DNA of 64,000 nucleotides, from positions 434,001 through 498,000 of the forward strand of contig JAQOTA010000054.1 in assembly GCA_029532415.1 (NCBI GenBank), written 5' to 3'. Below the pieces are notes generated by a model, which was not told the DNA's origin, did no database searches, and saw nothing but the letters and a program-made list of their open reading frames with translations. Both the position numbers and the translations under genes were made by a program. This DNA comes from Marasmius tenuissimus (Eukaryota > Basidiomycota > Agaricomycetes > Agaricales > Marasmiaceae). Positions 18,649-29,200 of the stretch are shown here, in pieces (position 1 is the first letter of the stretch; the number at the start of each line of letters is the position of its first letter).

Positions 18649-20953
18649 TCACATGTTCACCTGCCGTTTCCTAAACATAACCCTCGTCTTCAAATCCGTA
18701 GAAATCCCCCCACCAAACTCATCCGTCTTAGGTGCAGCCTCAGACTCATCGAGCTTCAAGTCGTAATACATCAACGTATGGGACACGAGGGCCTTAATCT
18801 CGTTGACCGCGAAGAATCGTCCCGGGCTAGGGAAATCAAAATCAAAGTAGCTGTCACTGTGAGGCTCAGAACGAATTCGAGATGGAACCCACCAAGCATG
18901 TCTTCCGATCCCAAACGCTATGTAATTCGTCTGGGGAGTGACCATCTGGTGTTTGATACTCTCCCCCTCTTCCTCGCGTTGCTTATACGAACGGAAGCCA
19001 TCAAATTCAAACGGGTTAGAGTATTGACCCTGTTGGTGTCGGGATTAGATCAGAGCTTATATATAGAAAGGTTTACTACACACCACGTCGAAATGCAGTG
19101 CGGAAGGTGATATCGCTATCATCGTCCCCGCAGGGACAACCGTGCCGTTTGAGAAGGCAAAATCCCTGAGAGCAAGGCGTCTCATGCTGACTGTGTATAA
19201 GCGTAAGAATAGAGACGATATTCACAAAAATTATAAGTTGGATTGGTAACAATGTGATGTACCTGGAGCGGAACTCGAAACTCTCTGCGACTCTTTCAAG
19301 AAACTATCAAGCAGTTGCATCTTCTCCATTGCCGCCTTTGACCATCCGTCCTTCTCGATACAAGCCTCGATCTCTCGACGAAGAGGTTCGATATACTCGG
19401 GATGTGACGCGAGGTTGATCAAACCATGGGCGAAGGCCTTCATGAAACGACTATCAAATCCGAGAACTATCCCACTATCGGGAGCTTGTTACTCACCTGA
19501 CTCTACGAACCCACAAATAAGTTTTACTGTCCAAAGACAACTTCGAAACCAAACTCACAGTCGTATCGATCGACACAAAATTCACACTCAACAGCCTCGA
19601 TCCCAGCTCTTCAGGTATGAGCCACTTATCTGGATCGTCCTTGGGTGCTGATTGAATTATCCACGTCAACATGTCTTCTTGGAGCTATCTCAGAGTTAGT
19701 CAATTACGGTCAACGAGCTACAAGAAGCGGGAGAATGACGCACGTCTTCTGAACCAGCCCTGAACTTCTCCACCCGCTCATGAATGAGAGATTCCGTAAT
19801 CTTGAGGGCAACCTTGATGCTCCGTTTGTATGGACTGGTGTACCACGCTACAAGGCTAAGGAACCGGTACGATCAATGGCGAGCACAAAAGAAAATTGGG
19901 AATGGGGGGTGCAGGAACCTTGGGAAAACGCTGATTTTCGCAACTGCATTGAAGAAGTCGACTGTGTAACGGATATTGAGTGACTGATTGAAGGAAAAGG
20001 TTAGTCAGATTCTTTGCGGACCCGTTGATAAGCGTGGAACGATACCTACCAGCCATTCCTTGCTTCGGCCTAGAGTGGTACGATGCCGCACGCGGTTAGA
20101 TCGTGAGATATACGAAGACGCCAAAGTAGCTCACAAAGCGGTAACCCAACGAACAGCCTATTGCTGGTTCGGGTGACAATACTTAGAGCCTTTTGGAGCG
20201 TAGGTACCTTGATCCAGTCTGTATGTTCAGTAAAATGTATGTGAGCATCATGGGTGGCTACTTCGGAGAACAGTCAATCAGACACACCGTCGGTCAAGGG
20301 AATCTCATCGTTAAACGCCTGCGACAGTTCATCATAGACCTCCCCAAAATTGCTCGCCAGATGCCTAGTAAGAGGTCGGATAGCCTGAAAGTGGTATGGA
20401 TTCTCGTTGTTGGACTTTTTGAATATATAGTCCGTTTGGAAGGCCTATTATAGACGCATATCAGTTCCATAGTACAATAGCGGGATGAGTAGGTACCTGT
20501 TTGAAAGCCTCTAACATAGACAGATCTTCGTCTCCAGCCTTTCGGAAATCTTCTATCATCTCTTTTCCAGTGATGACAACCAGGTAACGATCCAACATGG
20601 CGACTTTGAAGGCTTGATTCGGGTACTGTGCGACATCAATGTCATCAGTCCTCCTTTGCAGGTACAGTCGAAGAAACCGCCCTCGCCTTCGTATATCCCT
20701 CCTGAACGACCCTCGTTCCATGCTTCATGAACCTCCAGGCTGACAAGTAAGAGGATAAGACCCCATCGTTCCCATACGTTGGAATTGCAGACAGCTAGCA
20801 AATTGTTGCTTGAAACCCGGTGCTGAGCTCATACATAGGTGCCCATGTACCCACCTTGACCTGATAATCCACATACTTCTTGAATTCTTTCAAAGCCAGC
20901 CCAGCCAGCACAACTCCCAAAGAGACGAACGCGACGAAATTTGAGTCCAACAT
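18649..20953 (-). CDS. Cytochrome P450 monooxygenase, copy B, with damaged splice donors
   Basis: This has the same exon order as copy A. Exon 1 is MLDSNFVAFVSLGVVLAGLA. Then come YGNDGVLSSYLSAW, AMLDRYLVVITGKEMIEDFR, FQTDYIFKK, LTRHLASNFGEVYDELSQAF, VPTLQKALSIVTRTSNRLFV, YTVDFFNAVAKISVFPRFLH, the I-helix, DSFLKESQR, and a heme loop FGIGRHAC split by an intron before PGRFFAV. The end is RKRQVNM. Two introns differ from copy A. The donor after the second exon is GC (AAG|GCGAGG, about 20693) where A has GT. The donor after SVFPRFLHP (about 19917) has lost GTGTGT and reads CCCCCATTCCC, so read-through meets a stop. Use of an upstream GT would delete about five residues. The protein may therefore be reduced or absent. 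Confidence 0.7.
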
Positions 20954-21319
20954 TCCCGGTATGAGAAAAGATAGATCACAGTGGCTCGTTCGCCTGGCGG
21001 GGCTTTTATAGGAGTCGTTAATTTCCCCACCTCATTGATAGGTTACTTCCTCGCCTGACCCGTCAGATCTCAGCTCTGGTGACGCCGAGAGGCTGCATCC
21101 TTGAGGGGTCGCGAATAGAAACAGAGAATGAGCTCGCTGGGCCGAATTGGCTAATTTGCCAGTCAATGATTGGACGAAAGCGAAATAGTCCAGGTTCTGA
21201 TTCAGTCAAAATCGTAGAAGATTCTGTATCGCAGTCTGCAATGTGACTCAAGAGGATTCGTGCTGGAAGCGGCGTGTTCGGGGAGACGAGTTCGAAGTTG
21301 AGAACAGAGCTAAAAATCA
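20954..21319. promoter_or_regulatory. Upstream region of P450 copy B
   Basis: About 21120-21310 matches the upstream DNA of copy A and of the relic (GGCTAATTTGCCAGTCAATG, GAGAACAGAGCTAAA). A TATA-like GGGGCTTTTATAGG lies at about 20999-21012. The CACGTG element present in the other copies is absent. The homology breaks near 21320 and another repeat starts. Confidence 0.5.
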
Positions 21320-21430
21320 CGTTCTGGCTAGTCTGTGACACTGACCGCCACCTTAGGCACGACTTGTCACAGGGTGAGGTAGGCCTTTGAGGGGGGGGGT
21401 TCTTTGTACGTGAGAAACTACCTCCGAAAT
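21320..21430 (-). repeat. ~100-bp repeat shared with 39830-39930
   Basis: ACCTTAGGCACGACTTGT, GAGGTAGGCCTTTGAGGGGG and TTCTTTGTACGTGAGAAAC match the reverse complement of 39836-39925 in the same order. Both copies include a run of 8-10 G (or C). Confidence 0.7.
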
Positions 21431-23129
21431 GAGGTCCTGGGCGCCTGTCATCCCTCTTCCGGTCACCACCACCTCATCCCACCTCGTCGTCGCAATCGAT
21501 ATCGCGATCCTTATCCTCCGCTGTGTAACACAACATTCAGAATATACATTCATTGATTCTAATTGATCTCGACTCGCGTATCCGTTCGATTCGACTCTCC
21601 GCAACAACCTCAAGACACCCTCAAAACCTCAGAATCGGTCGCATAGTGATTACGAGGTCCATGAAAAATCTTTCGGATGCTAGCATAATTTGGCGGACAA
21701 CCAAGGTGGCGATAAGAGACAGGTAATGAGCCGCTTGGAAGGAGGATAAGGTGGCAGCAGATCGTTTGAGGTGTGGCTCATGTGCTCATTGGTCCCAAAG
21801 CTCAAAACTCATATTTTCTAATTTTCTAGCGACACGTCTTGCTCCACTAAATATCGACCAAACAAGCTGTCGATTAAAGACGGGAACACCCTCGACTGGA
21901 GTCTCACAGGCTGTTCCTGATGAGGACGCTAATCTTGCCGGCCTCGGTGCGCTGCCCACCTCAGCGACCTCAAGACCGTAGACGTGGTTTCAAAAAACGC
22001 ACTCTGCGTACTCATTTACATTCACCTCCGAAACCACAAATTCTACGTTCGATGGTTACACTAGCACACGATACCCCGGAAATTGACCTCTGTTAACCGG
22101 GTGCTCTCGAATACTCACTCAACGTAGTCTCTCTTATAGCGGCCTTTCCCCTCGTGAGTTGTCCCCTGTTGTGATATGGCCCCTGCCTAGTGTACTGCGG
22201 TTGCTACGGCCTCAAACACCTAAAATACCCAGCCTTGTTTTCTATTATCTGTCTTGTTCTAACCTTCAGATTCCTCCTAATTACTGTAGTTACCCCTACT
22301 ATAGATCCTATTCTATGTAGTACTTAAGCCAGCTTGAATGAAGTGATTCGGCACCTTCCCAGTTTCTCTCATCTGCAGACCTGAGATTCTAACATCCCCC
22401 CCAAACTCATAATCGTTGCTTAAGGCTGCTCATAACATACTAAGTAAGTTTACTGTCCACCTTCACTGCGATCATGCTTTCCTCCCTCTCCACAGCCACT
22501 GGTATGTTCTCCGTCCTCCTCAGCCATAAGTTCCGTAGCCTGACCATGGTTTCATAACAGTCCTAGCCTTCTATAATGTCTGCACAATGGTACTGGGGAG
22601 CTCGCGGGGGGATGTACAATAAACATCTGTAAGTTCAGTGGGCTTTTGATCCATCTGTCGACCATGCACTTAATTCTGAAATCCTTTCAGTATTTCTATG
22701 CCGCCAGCATATTTCCCTCCCGCCTGCCGTTGTATCACACGCTATAGATAAATAGGTGAGGACCCACCGCGCTATCATACAAAATTCTTTTGTCGAGTAT
22801 TCCCCAATCTACTGTATTTTATCAGTTATGTCAATCTCATTTCTACGAGTCCCTGCTCATTTCGTGATCCCCTCAATAAGTGGGTCTAATGGCATACGCG
22901 CACTATTTTCGATGCCTCGAGCGTGATATTTGGGATCGGTATCCAAGCATTGACTGATTTTTCAGTGATCTCGCCTCAGTCGTCACGATTCGGCAATATT
23001 CACCCATGTTTCTAGCTCTCTTGGCTTTGGGATGCAGCCAGAAGACAATTATAAGCCTCTCTCAAGACTCGTTGTTCCCAATCGGATGTCATTGACTGCA
23101 GACTACCCAGAAACCTGGTCTCTAGGCGG
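21431..23129. other. No confident gene; possible decayed multi-exon gene
   Basis: No long ORF is present. Around 22470-22740 there are short frames with plausible splice signals (an ATG at 22473, LAFYNVCTMVLGSSRGDVQ, GTAAGTTCAG at 22630). About 23030-23130 reads MQPEDNYKPLSRLVVPNRMS and ETWSLGGFG directly up to a transposon end. This could be exons of a membrane-protein gene destroyed by the insertion, but I cannot name it. Confidence 0.25.
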
Positions 23130-23137
23130 ATTCGGTG

Positions 23138-24410
23138 TAGTGTTGCCAGTGGCTCGGCTCGAGCCACGGCTCGAGCGGTTCACCGGACCATAGCCGCTCT
23201 CGTAAAACGGCTCACCGGGAGCCGTTTTACCGGAGCGGCTCAATACCGGTTCAGAGCCGGTTAGTGTTGCGTAAGAAACCCTACCAAACTTACCATTTTA
23301 CAAACTTACCAGGTAAGTTACCGTAAGTTACTGGTAAGTTACCAAGAGGGTCCGTAGACCTCTAGTAACTAACCTGCGGAAGTCACCGGACCGGACCTCA
23401 GACTCCCGGGAGACAGTATTCGCCGGGCAAGGTTGGGCGATCTTCAGCGCGACTCTCGCTCAGCTAACTGTCGGTTTACAAGGCGAGCTAAATTTCTTTG
23501 TTGCCCAGGGTTTCACCGTCTTGACTTACGACCCTCTCGCATTGCAGATCCCAGAAGCCCGTGAAATCAGACTAACACAGCTAGGTTGTACTTAGACAGA
23601 TCCGGTGGTCCAGCTTGTACAATTGAAAGCTCCGATGCCCCCGTCCGGCAGCAGTTGAACCAAAGGGATCAAGCCTTGAGCAATCGGAAAGAAAATCAGT
23701 ATAGGCTCAAAAAGTCGGGGGTTTTGAACCCAACCTGTATACAAAGTAGTCCTGGATCGGAGTCAAAGCGCGCGAAGCGCAAAAGAATTTTTTTTTGGCC
23801 TGCCCGGAGTACCGGACCGGGCAAAGTTACCAGTAGCTTACTAGTAACTGACCAGACCCCTTCAGGCTGGCCTGGTAAGTTACGGGTAAGTTTCCGGCGC
23901 CAGACCAAACTTACGCAACGCTAGAGCCGGTTGAGCCAGTTGGAGCTGCCTCGATTAGTTTTTTTTTTTTCATCTCCCCGTCTTTAGACCATCGGAGACT
24001 CTGAAAAGGATCCATGATATGTATTAGCTCTCATAGACTATAGAAGAGTACAAATATCAGTACAAAGTCAGTAATTACACCATTGGGGACCCCAGCCTTG
24101 GCATGGGAAAAGCGACCCACCTGGTGGGTCCCATGTGCAGGGGCAGTTAGGCTGGCAGTTGGACCCACAGTCACCTCTCAAAAGTAGTCCTTACAATAAA
24201 AAATTGCCTAAATAAAATTCACATACTAGTTTCTTGGTACATATGAGTCTTTTAGCAAACAGAATTTTGAACAGCTCGAGCCGCAGCTGAGCCGGTCAGA
24301 GTGGCTCATTGAGCCGAGCCGCTTCCTGTCAACAGCTCTCGGAGCTCCGGCTCAGTTTGAGCCACGGCTCTAGAGCCAGAGCCGAGCCGAGCTGACTGAT
24401 GGCAACACTA
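23138..24410. mobile_element. Outer hAT-like element (hosts a nested insertion)
   Basis: The left end TAGTGTTGCCA and the reverse complement of the right end TAGTGTTGCCA are identical over 11 bp, followed on each side by GC-rich GGCTCGGCTC/GAGCCACGGCTC repeats. The flanks ATTCGGTG (23130-23137) and AATCGGAG (24411-24418) agree in 6 of 8 bases, a decayed 8-bp duplication. TAGTGTTGC ends and an 8-bp duplication fit hAT. There is no transposase frame. Without the nested unit it would be about 600 bp. Confidence 0.75.
23262..23923. mobile_element. Inner hAT-like element nested in the outer one
   Basis: The left end TAGTGTTGCGTAAG and right end (reverse complement) TAGCGTTGCGTAAG are inverted repeats. 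GAGCCGGT flanks it perfectly on both sides (23254-23261 and 23924-23931). Subterminal copies of TTACCAGTAAGTTAC-like motifs occur at both ends (23285-23345 and 23825-23895). The 113-codon ORF inside has no known domain. Confidence 0.85.
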
Positions 24411-24418
24411 AATCGGAG

Positions 24419-24756
24419 ACCGTGGTCAGACATGTTAATGGACTACGGCGTACTAACAACCACTGTTGTTGTAGCAATTCTGGCACTGTACTTATCTATC
24501 CACTCATCTTATTCGGTCATAACAGGGAGTATTTGCAACAAATATTTGTAGAGGTGTATCCGCAGTGGCTGAAGCGCTATGCCCATCGTATGTTTTTATC
24601 AAACCTCCGGCTAGATGAATCCCGAATTGCCGGATCGCCCCAAAACATATTGTATCCAAGGATGACACGGGCTCAGGACGTTACAAAATCATTGACATCG
24701 ACAGCTATTTGGTATGGAATGACCACGTTACATGCCACATCTGGAACTGGGACATG
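24419..24756. other. Open frame of unknown nature right of the hAT nest
   Basis: A plus frame is open from about 24422 to 24934, but its C-terminal third is only the translated tandem repeat. Another frame has a hydrophobic stretch (DYGVLTTTVVVAILALYLSI, about 24440-24500) that may be an exon of the gene broken by the transposon. Confidence 0.25.
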
Positions 24757-24779
24757 GGCTATAGAGCGCTATATAGCCT

Positions 24780-24855
24780 GGAGAGCCACAGAGCCCGGAG
24801 AGCCACAGAGCCCGGAGAGCCACAGAGCCTGGAGAGCCACAGAGCCCGGAGAGCC
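24780..24855 (+). repeat. 17-bp tandem repeat, about 4.5 copies
   Basis: The unit GGAGAGCCACAGAGCCC is repeated head to tail with one C/T variant. It sits just inside a near-palindromic GGCTATAGAGCGCTATATAG motif. Confidence 0.85.
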
Positions 24856-25260
24856 TACCCATGGCTCTATAGCCACCCGGTCACTATATGAGACTCTGTC
24901 AGGGCTATATGGCTCTCACAGAGTCAGCGCGTAGCAACATCTACCTAAGGTGAGGAGCGTTGCACTAGTCGATTTGGAGATAACCTCAGGGTCTACCCTT
25001 ACGTTTGCTCTGTCTGGTTGTTCATCATCAAATCTTGTGTACCCCTGGTTCGGTTCGGGGTTTGCAGCACGGATGCATGGATAAACATTATGCATTGCGG
25101 GTGGTAGTTACTGTAGTAGGAAGAGGAAGCTTGACACAGTAAAGGGCACACAGTAAAGGGGGATACTATATACACTGTAAGTATTAGAGAATGAAGGGTA
25201 ATGTAATGAATAAGGAATGATTGCAGAACAGTATCATAGAAGGCATAGGTACAACACGAC

Positions 25261-25678
25261 TCAAGTACAACATAGGATTCTCGGAGTTTTCCGTGCTACT
25301 CTAGGAGAAACGAGTAGCGGGAATATCACTGCGGGGGTTCGTGTGGGCCAGAGGCCGGATGGTTTGAGTCGCAATTCTATAGATGACGACATTAGTATCA
25401 AGTGGACACAGAATGAATGAAAACCCAACCGTCCAAGATTTACGAGTTGCTTTTGAAACTCCATAAGAGTGGTGGTTCCATTGATCTTGTCGGTCTTGCC
25501 CCATGTATGCAACTGTTTAAGATGATGAGAAAAAGCACGATGGTAGGCTGTTTCGGTGAAATCCACGGTCCGATGCAACCCCTGATCGTACTCGTCGATG
25601 ATATTCTTGACCTTCCGCAAGAATAATAAGCACACAAGATAAGAATAGGTGGTAAAGACGTACCGTGGTTGCTGCAAG
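25261..25678 (-). pseudogene. DUF6532 protein gene, 3' part severed by the copia insertion
   Basis: On the minus strand the frame resumes right after the duplicated CTTGC (AATT then a GTACGT donor). After an intron it continues KVKNIIDEYDQGLHRTVDFT, YHRAFSHHLKQLHTWGKTDK, ending near 25261. This is the C-terminal half of the DUF6532 domain whose first half is at 32071-32300. Confidence 0.65.
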
Positions 25679-25999
25679 TGTTGAATCCGTGGACTATAAT
25701 TAGATCCCGGTATATCCGAAGTCCCGGTTCATACTTCCCGCTATTGTATTATGCGGGACAATGCATTCGCTATTGTTCCATTCTTCATTATTCTATATGC
25801 TCATATGTACAATTCCTATTGTCGTCCCTATATGGTAGTTCTATTGTCTCTACATGTATATAAGCTCGTAGTTCTCTACATGAATCTACAGTGTGCTTGA
25901 GCTTCTACGTCTCGCCTCTACATCTTTTAACTCCTCTCTGGTAAGTAGTAGTATAGCTATGTTGTAGTCCTCTGCGCTAGGCGTCATGCCGGCTCATCA
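25679..25999 (+). repeat. 5' LTR of the copia element
   Basis: This 321-bp repeat starts TG and ends CA. It contains TATATAAG (about 25857), a likely promoter TATA, and near the 3' end CTCTGGTAAGTAGT (about 25936), a perfect splice-donor match. Confidence 0.95.
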
Positions 26000-26014
26000 G
26001 GTTATGGGCCCCGG
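26000..26014 (+). promoter_or_regulatory. Primer-binding site (half-tRNA iMet type)
   Basis: GGTTATGGGCCCCGG starts immediately after the LTR. Such a sequence is complementary to the anticodon stem-loop of initiator Met tRNA, the primer used as a half-tRNA by Drosophila copia and yeast Ty5, rather than to a tRNA 3' end. Confidence 0.6.
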
Positions 26015-26299
26015 TTAGCCCAACTACAATGACGAGCGCCTTGATGGCTGCTGTCAGCGACGAGCGCCCCTAGGCTGCTGTCATCGGCTAGCTAGGCTAG
26101 ACCTGCATGTTGCCATCGACCTCTTAATTGAGTGCTCGATTTATGGCATTGATGTACGTCCTTCGACGACATCGGATCTCAAGGATCCAATGCTCCTCGT
26201 TGAGCATAGCGCCTTGATGGCTGCTCCCTGTGTTGATTAGACGCATGCTGATGCTGTCTTTTCTAGATCCAACACCAAACAACCTAACCTCTTACTACC

Positions 26300-29200
26300 A
26301 TGTTCGACGTTAAGAAATTCTTCTCCGGTCGCTTCGACGGCACTGGTTTCCGCCAGACCTATAACGGTGAAATGGAAGCTGTAACCAAGGCTCAAGGTCT
26401 TTATCGTCACCTTACTGGTGCGGCTAAGAAGCCTACGTACCCACTGGGGGAACCCATTGTTCCGACCATTACCGTCACTACTCCCCCTGGTGGAACTGCT
26501 CCGCCTGCAGCTGGAACTGACAGTGACAACGAACCTGATCGTCACCCTCCCACTGATGCTCAGATCACGGCGTACAATACTGCGCTGGAAGCATGGGAGG
26601 AGAAAGATCTCCAGCTGATGGGTATTATTCAGTTGACCTCTACGAAGGAAGTCTTTGAACCTCTCAAGGACATGGACGCTGCCAAAGCCTGGTCCACCAT
26701 CGTCACCACCTATGGTGAACCAACCTTGTCTGCCATCTATGGCGACTTCGTCAAGTTGGTGTCCTTCAGGCTTACCACCAGCCATCCCCAGGCTGGCATC
26801 GCCAAGTTCAAACACTACATTGAATGTCTTGCCGAGGTCGGGGTTGAACTCCCCGAGTTGATCAAAGCCCTCCTTCTCATCGCAGCTATTCCTCCCGAAT
26901 GGGACGCCGCTTCCTCCAAGTCCCTTCATGACTTTGATAGGGACCCTGAGAGCTCCAGCGCCCTCACCGTCGCCGACGTTCATGAAGCTATCATGGTCGA
27001 ATACGAGCGCCAGAACCCTCAGCTTGCTAACCGCCTCTCTGCGGTCAAGCGTGCTGGTAACCGTGAGCCATCTTTTGGTCAGCAGCAGCGTCCACCGCAG
27101 CAACGTCAGCAGCGTGGACAGCAGCAGCGTGGCCAACAGCGTCAACCACAGCAGCAGCAGCAACGTCCCTCTTCGAACCAGAACAACGGTAAGAAGAAGA
27201 AGCAGCAGCAGCGTGGAACCCGCGGTGGCATCAACCAGCATCAGGGTCCCGGTAACGCCGGCGGTAACAACGGTAACAATCGGTCGCATGGTCACTCTCA
27301 TCTGGCATCCTATGCATCCGTCGTAGCATCCCCTGCTCCTATCCGTCCTTACTCCTCGATCACCGACTGCAGGGAACGTATCGCGTTAAACGCGGTCAAC
27401 AACTCCTTGCGTGCTGAGATCGCCAGCGCCCCTCCTGTTCGCGCTATGGGATCACCGCCCCCAGCTCACTTCACCGGTCACTGGGACAAGTCTTGTGACA
27501 GCACTGTCCCTCAGCCAGCTGTCAAGAAGAACCTGGCTGCTATGCAGTCCTTCACCGGCTTCAAGCCGTCTCAGTCAGTATTTGATGATGTCCGTGAAGC
27601 GCGTTCCCTTGCTGACAGACTTGGTGCCCCCAAGACGGCGCGGTATCTCAAACTGTTCGAACAGATCGTCACGTCTGCCGCCAATCGTTCGCTCCAGGAT
27701 CGTATCTCGAAGCCTGGTTCCTCGTCCAAGCGAGTTCTGGAGGACGATTCGGAAGATGAAGGAACCGGACGTCCTTCTCCTACTTCTTCTAAACGCTCTC
27801 GTAGTGTTGATCCTGATGAAGATGTAGAGATGGACTGGGGATCTGACGACGGTATGGAAGACATGACCTCTCTATTCGGTAATGATGTTGACAACGATAT
27901 TGCCGAAGCTGCAGGGGTTGAGGACGTCCCAGATGACGTTTCTCTTGGATCTTTCCACGATGACAGGCAAGTTCCTTATCTTGACCTGCTTTCCCAAACT
28001 GATACGACCCTACAGCGATGCTCACAATTAGTTGGTATCAGTAGTTCGCGAGGTAGTCGTAGTGATCTGGAATCACTTGTATATTATTGTCATGCAATCA
28101 GTTCCCACTTCGTGGGGTGTACTCAATGTAAGGGAAAGAAAAGTATGAACAATGCACAGGGTTGGCTCCTTGATTCTGGTGCCTCCTCTCATTTCACGAA
28201 CGATATGAATGACTTCGCTGAATATGAATCGCTTGATGGTCCTATCGTAAATACTGCGAATAAGGGCAACCCTATACAGATCAAGGGTAAAGGTACTGTC
28301 TTCATTAAGCATAATGTTGAAGGACATGACGGGAAACTTACAGAGCGCGTTTCGCGTCTCTACCCTGTCTATTACATACCTCAATTGGACATACGTCTAC
28401 TATCAATGGGAGAGTTCCTTCAAGATGGTCTATCAATTCGTGGAAATGCGAAGAAGTTGGCCTTCTATTCATCACAGCGACGACAGTTGCTTGTTTCCTA
28501 CCCTCATATGCCTGGTCAAACCATTTATTGGGTACACTCGCGGAAAGCATCTGCTGAGGTTTTAATGGCCAAGTCGGTCGTTTATAACGTCGACTACAAT
28601 ATTGAGCACAGACGCTTTGGGCATCCATCGGATAAAGCCCTGAACAAAGCTCGGAAACATACGCAAGGTTTCCCACTTGACCTTAAGATGCCTACTAAGA
28701 AGACACCTCTGTGTCGTGGTTGTGCTGAAGGCAAGATGCATGAGAAGTCGTTCCCCAACTCTACAACGAGAGCTTCTAAACCGTTTGAACGCATACATTC
28801 GGATTTGAAGTCGTACCCAGCTGAATCGTATCACCGGTACAAGTACTACATCTCTTTTCTTGATGACTGCACGTCCTACGTTTGGACATCCAAGCTCAAG
28901 ACGAAAGACGAGGCAGTACCCGCTTTGAGGGACTTCCTTACTATGGTCAAGACGCAATTCAATGCTGTTGTCAAGACCTGGATGTCCGATGAAGGGGGAG
29001 AGTACAAAGGAGATAAGTTCGATGCAGTACTCAAAGAGTATGGGATCCAGAGGGATCAAAGCATACCGTATACACCACAACAAAACGGTCGTGCTGAACG
29101 ATTTAACAGGACTATTCATGAGAAGGCTGAAGCTCTTCGCTTTGAAGCTTGTATGCCTCAGTCCTGGTGGGAATTCTGCCATGTGCACGCCGTTCACCTC

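Noticed and set aside
23586..23924. 113-codon ORF in the inner hAT-like element as a transposase
   Set aside because: It has no hAT dimerisation or DDE motif and the ORF runs into the terminal repeat.
24780..24855. CRISPR-like short repeats
   Set aside because: The units are contiguous without spacers, and the organism is a eukaryote.
26237..27301. 354-codon minus-strand ORF, Leu/Arg-rich start
   Set aside because: It is antisense to copia gag; the composition is the mirror of the Gln/Arg-rich sense tract and it has no domain.
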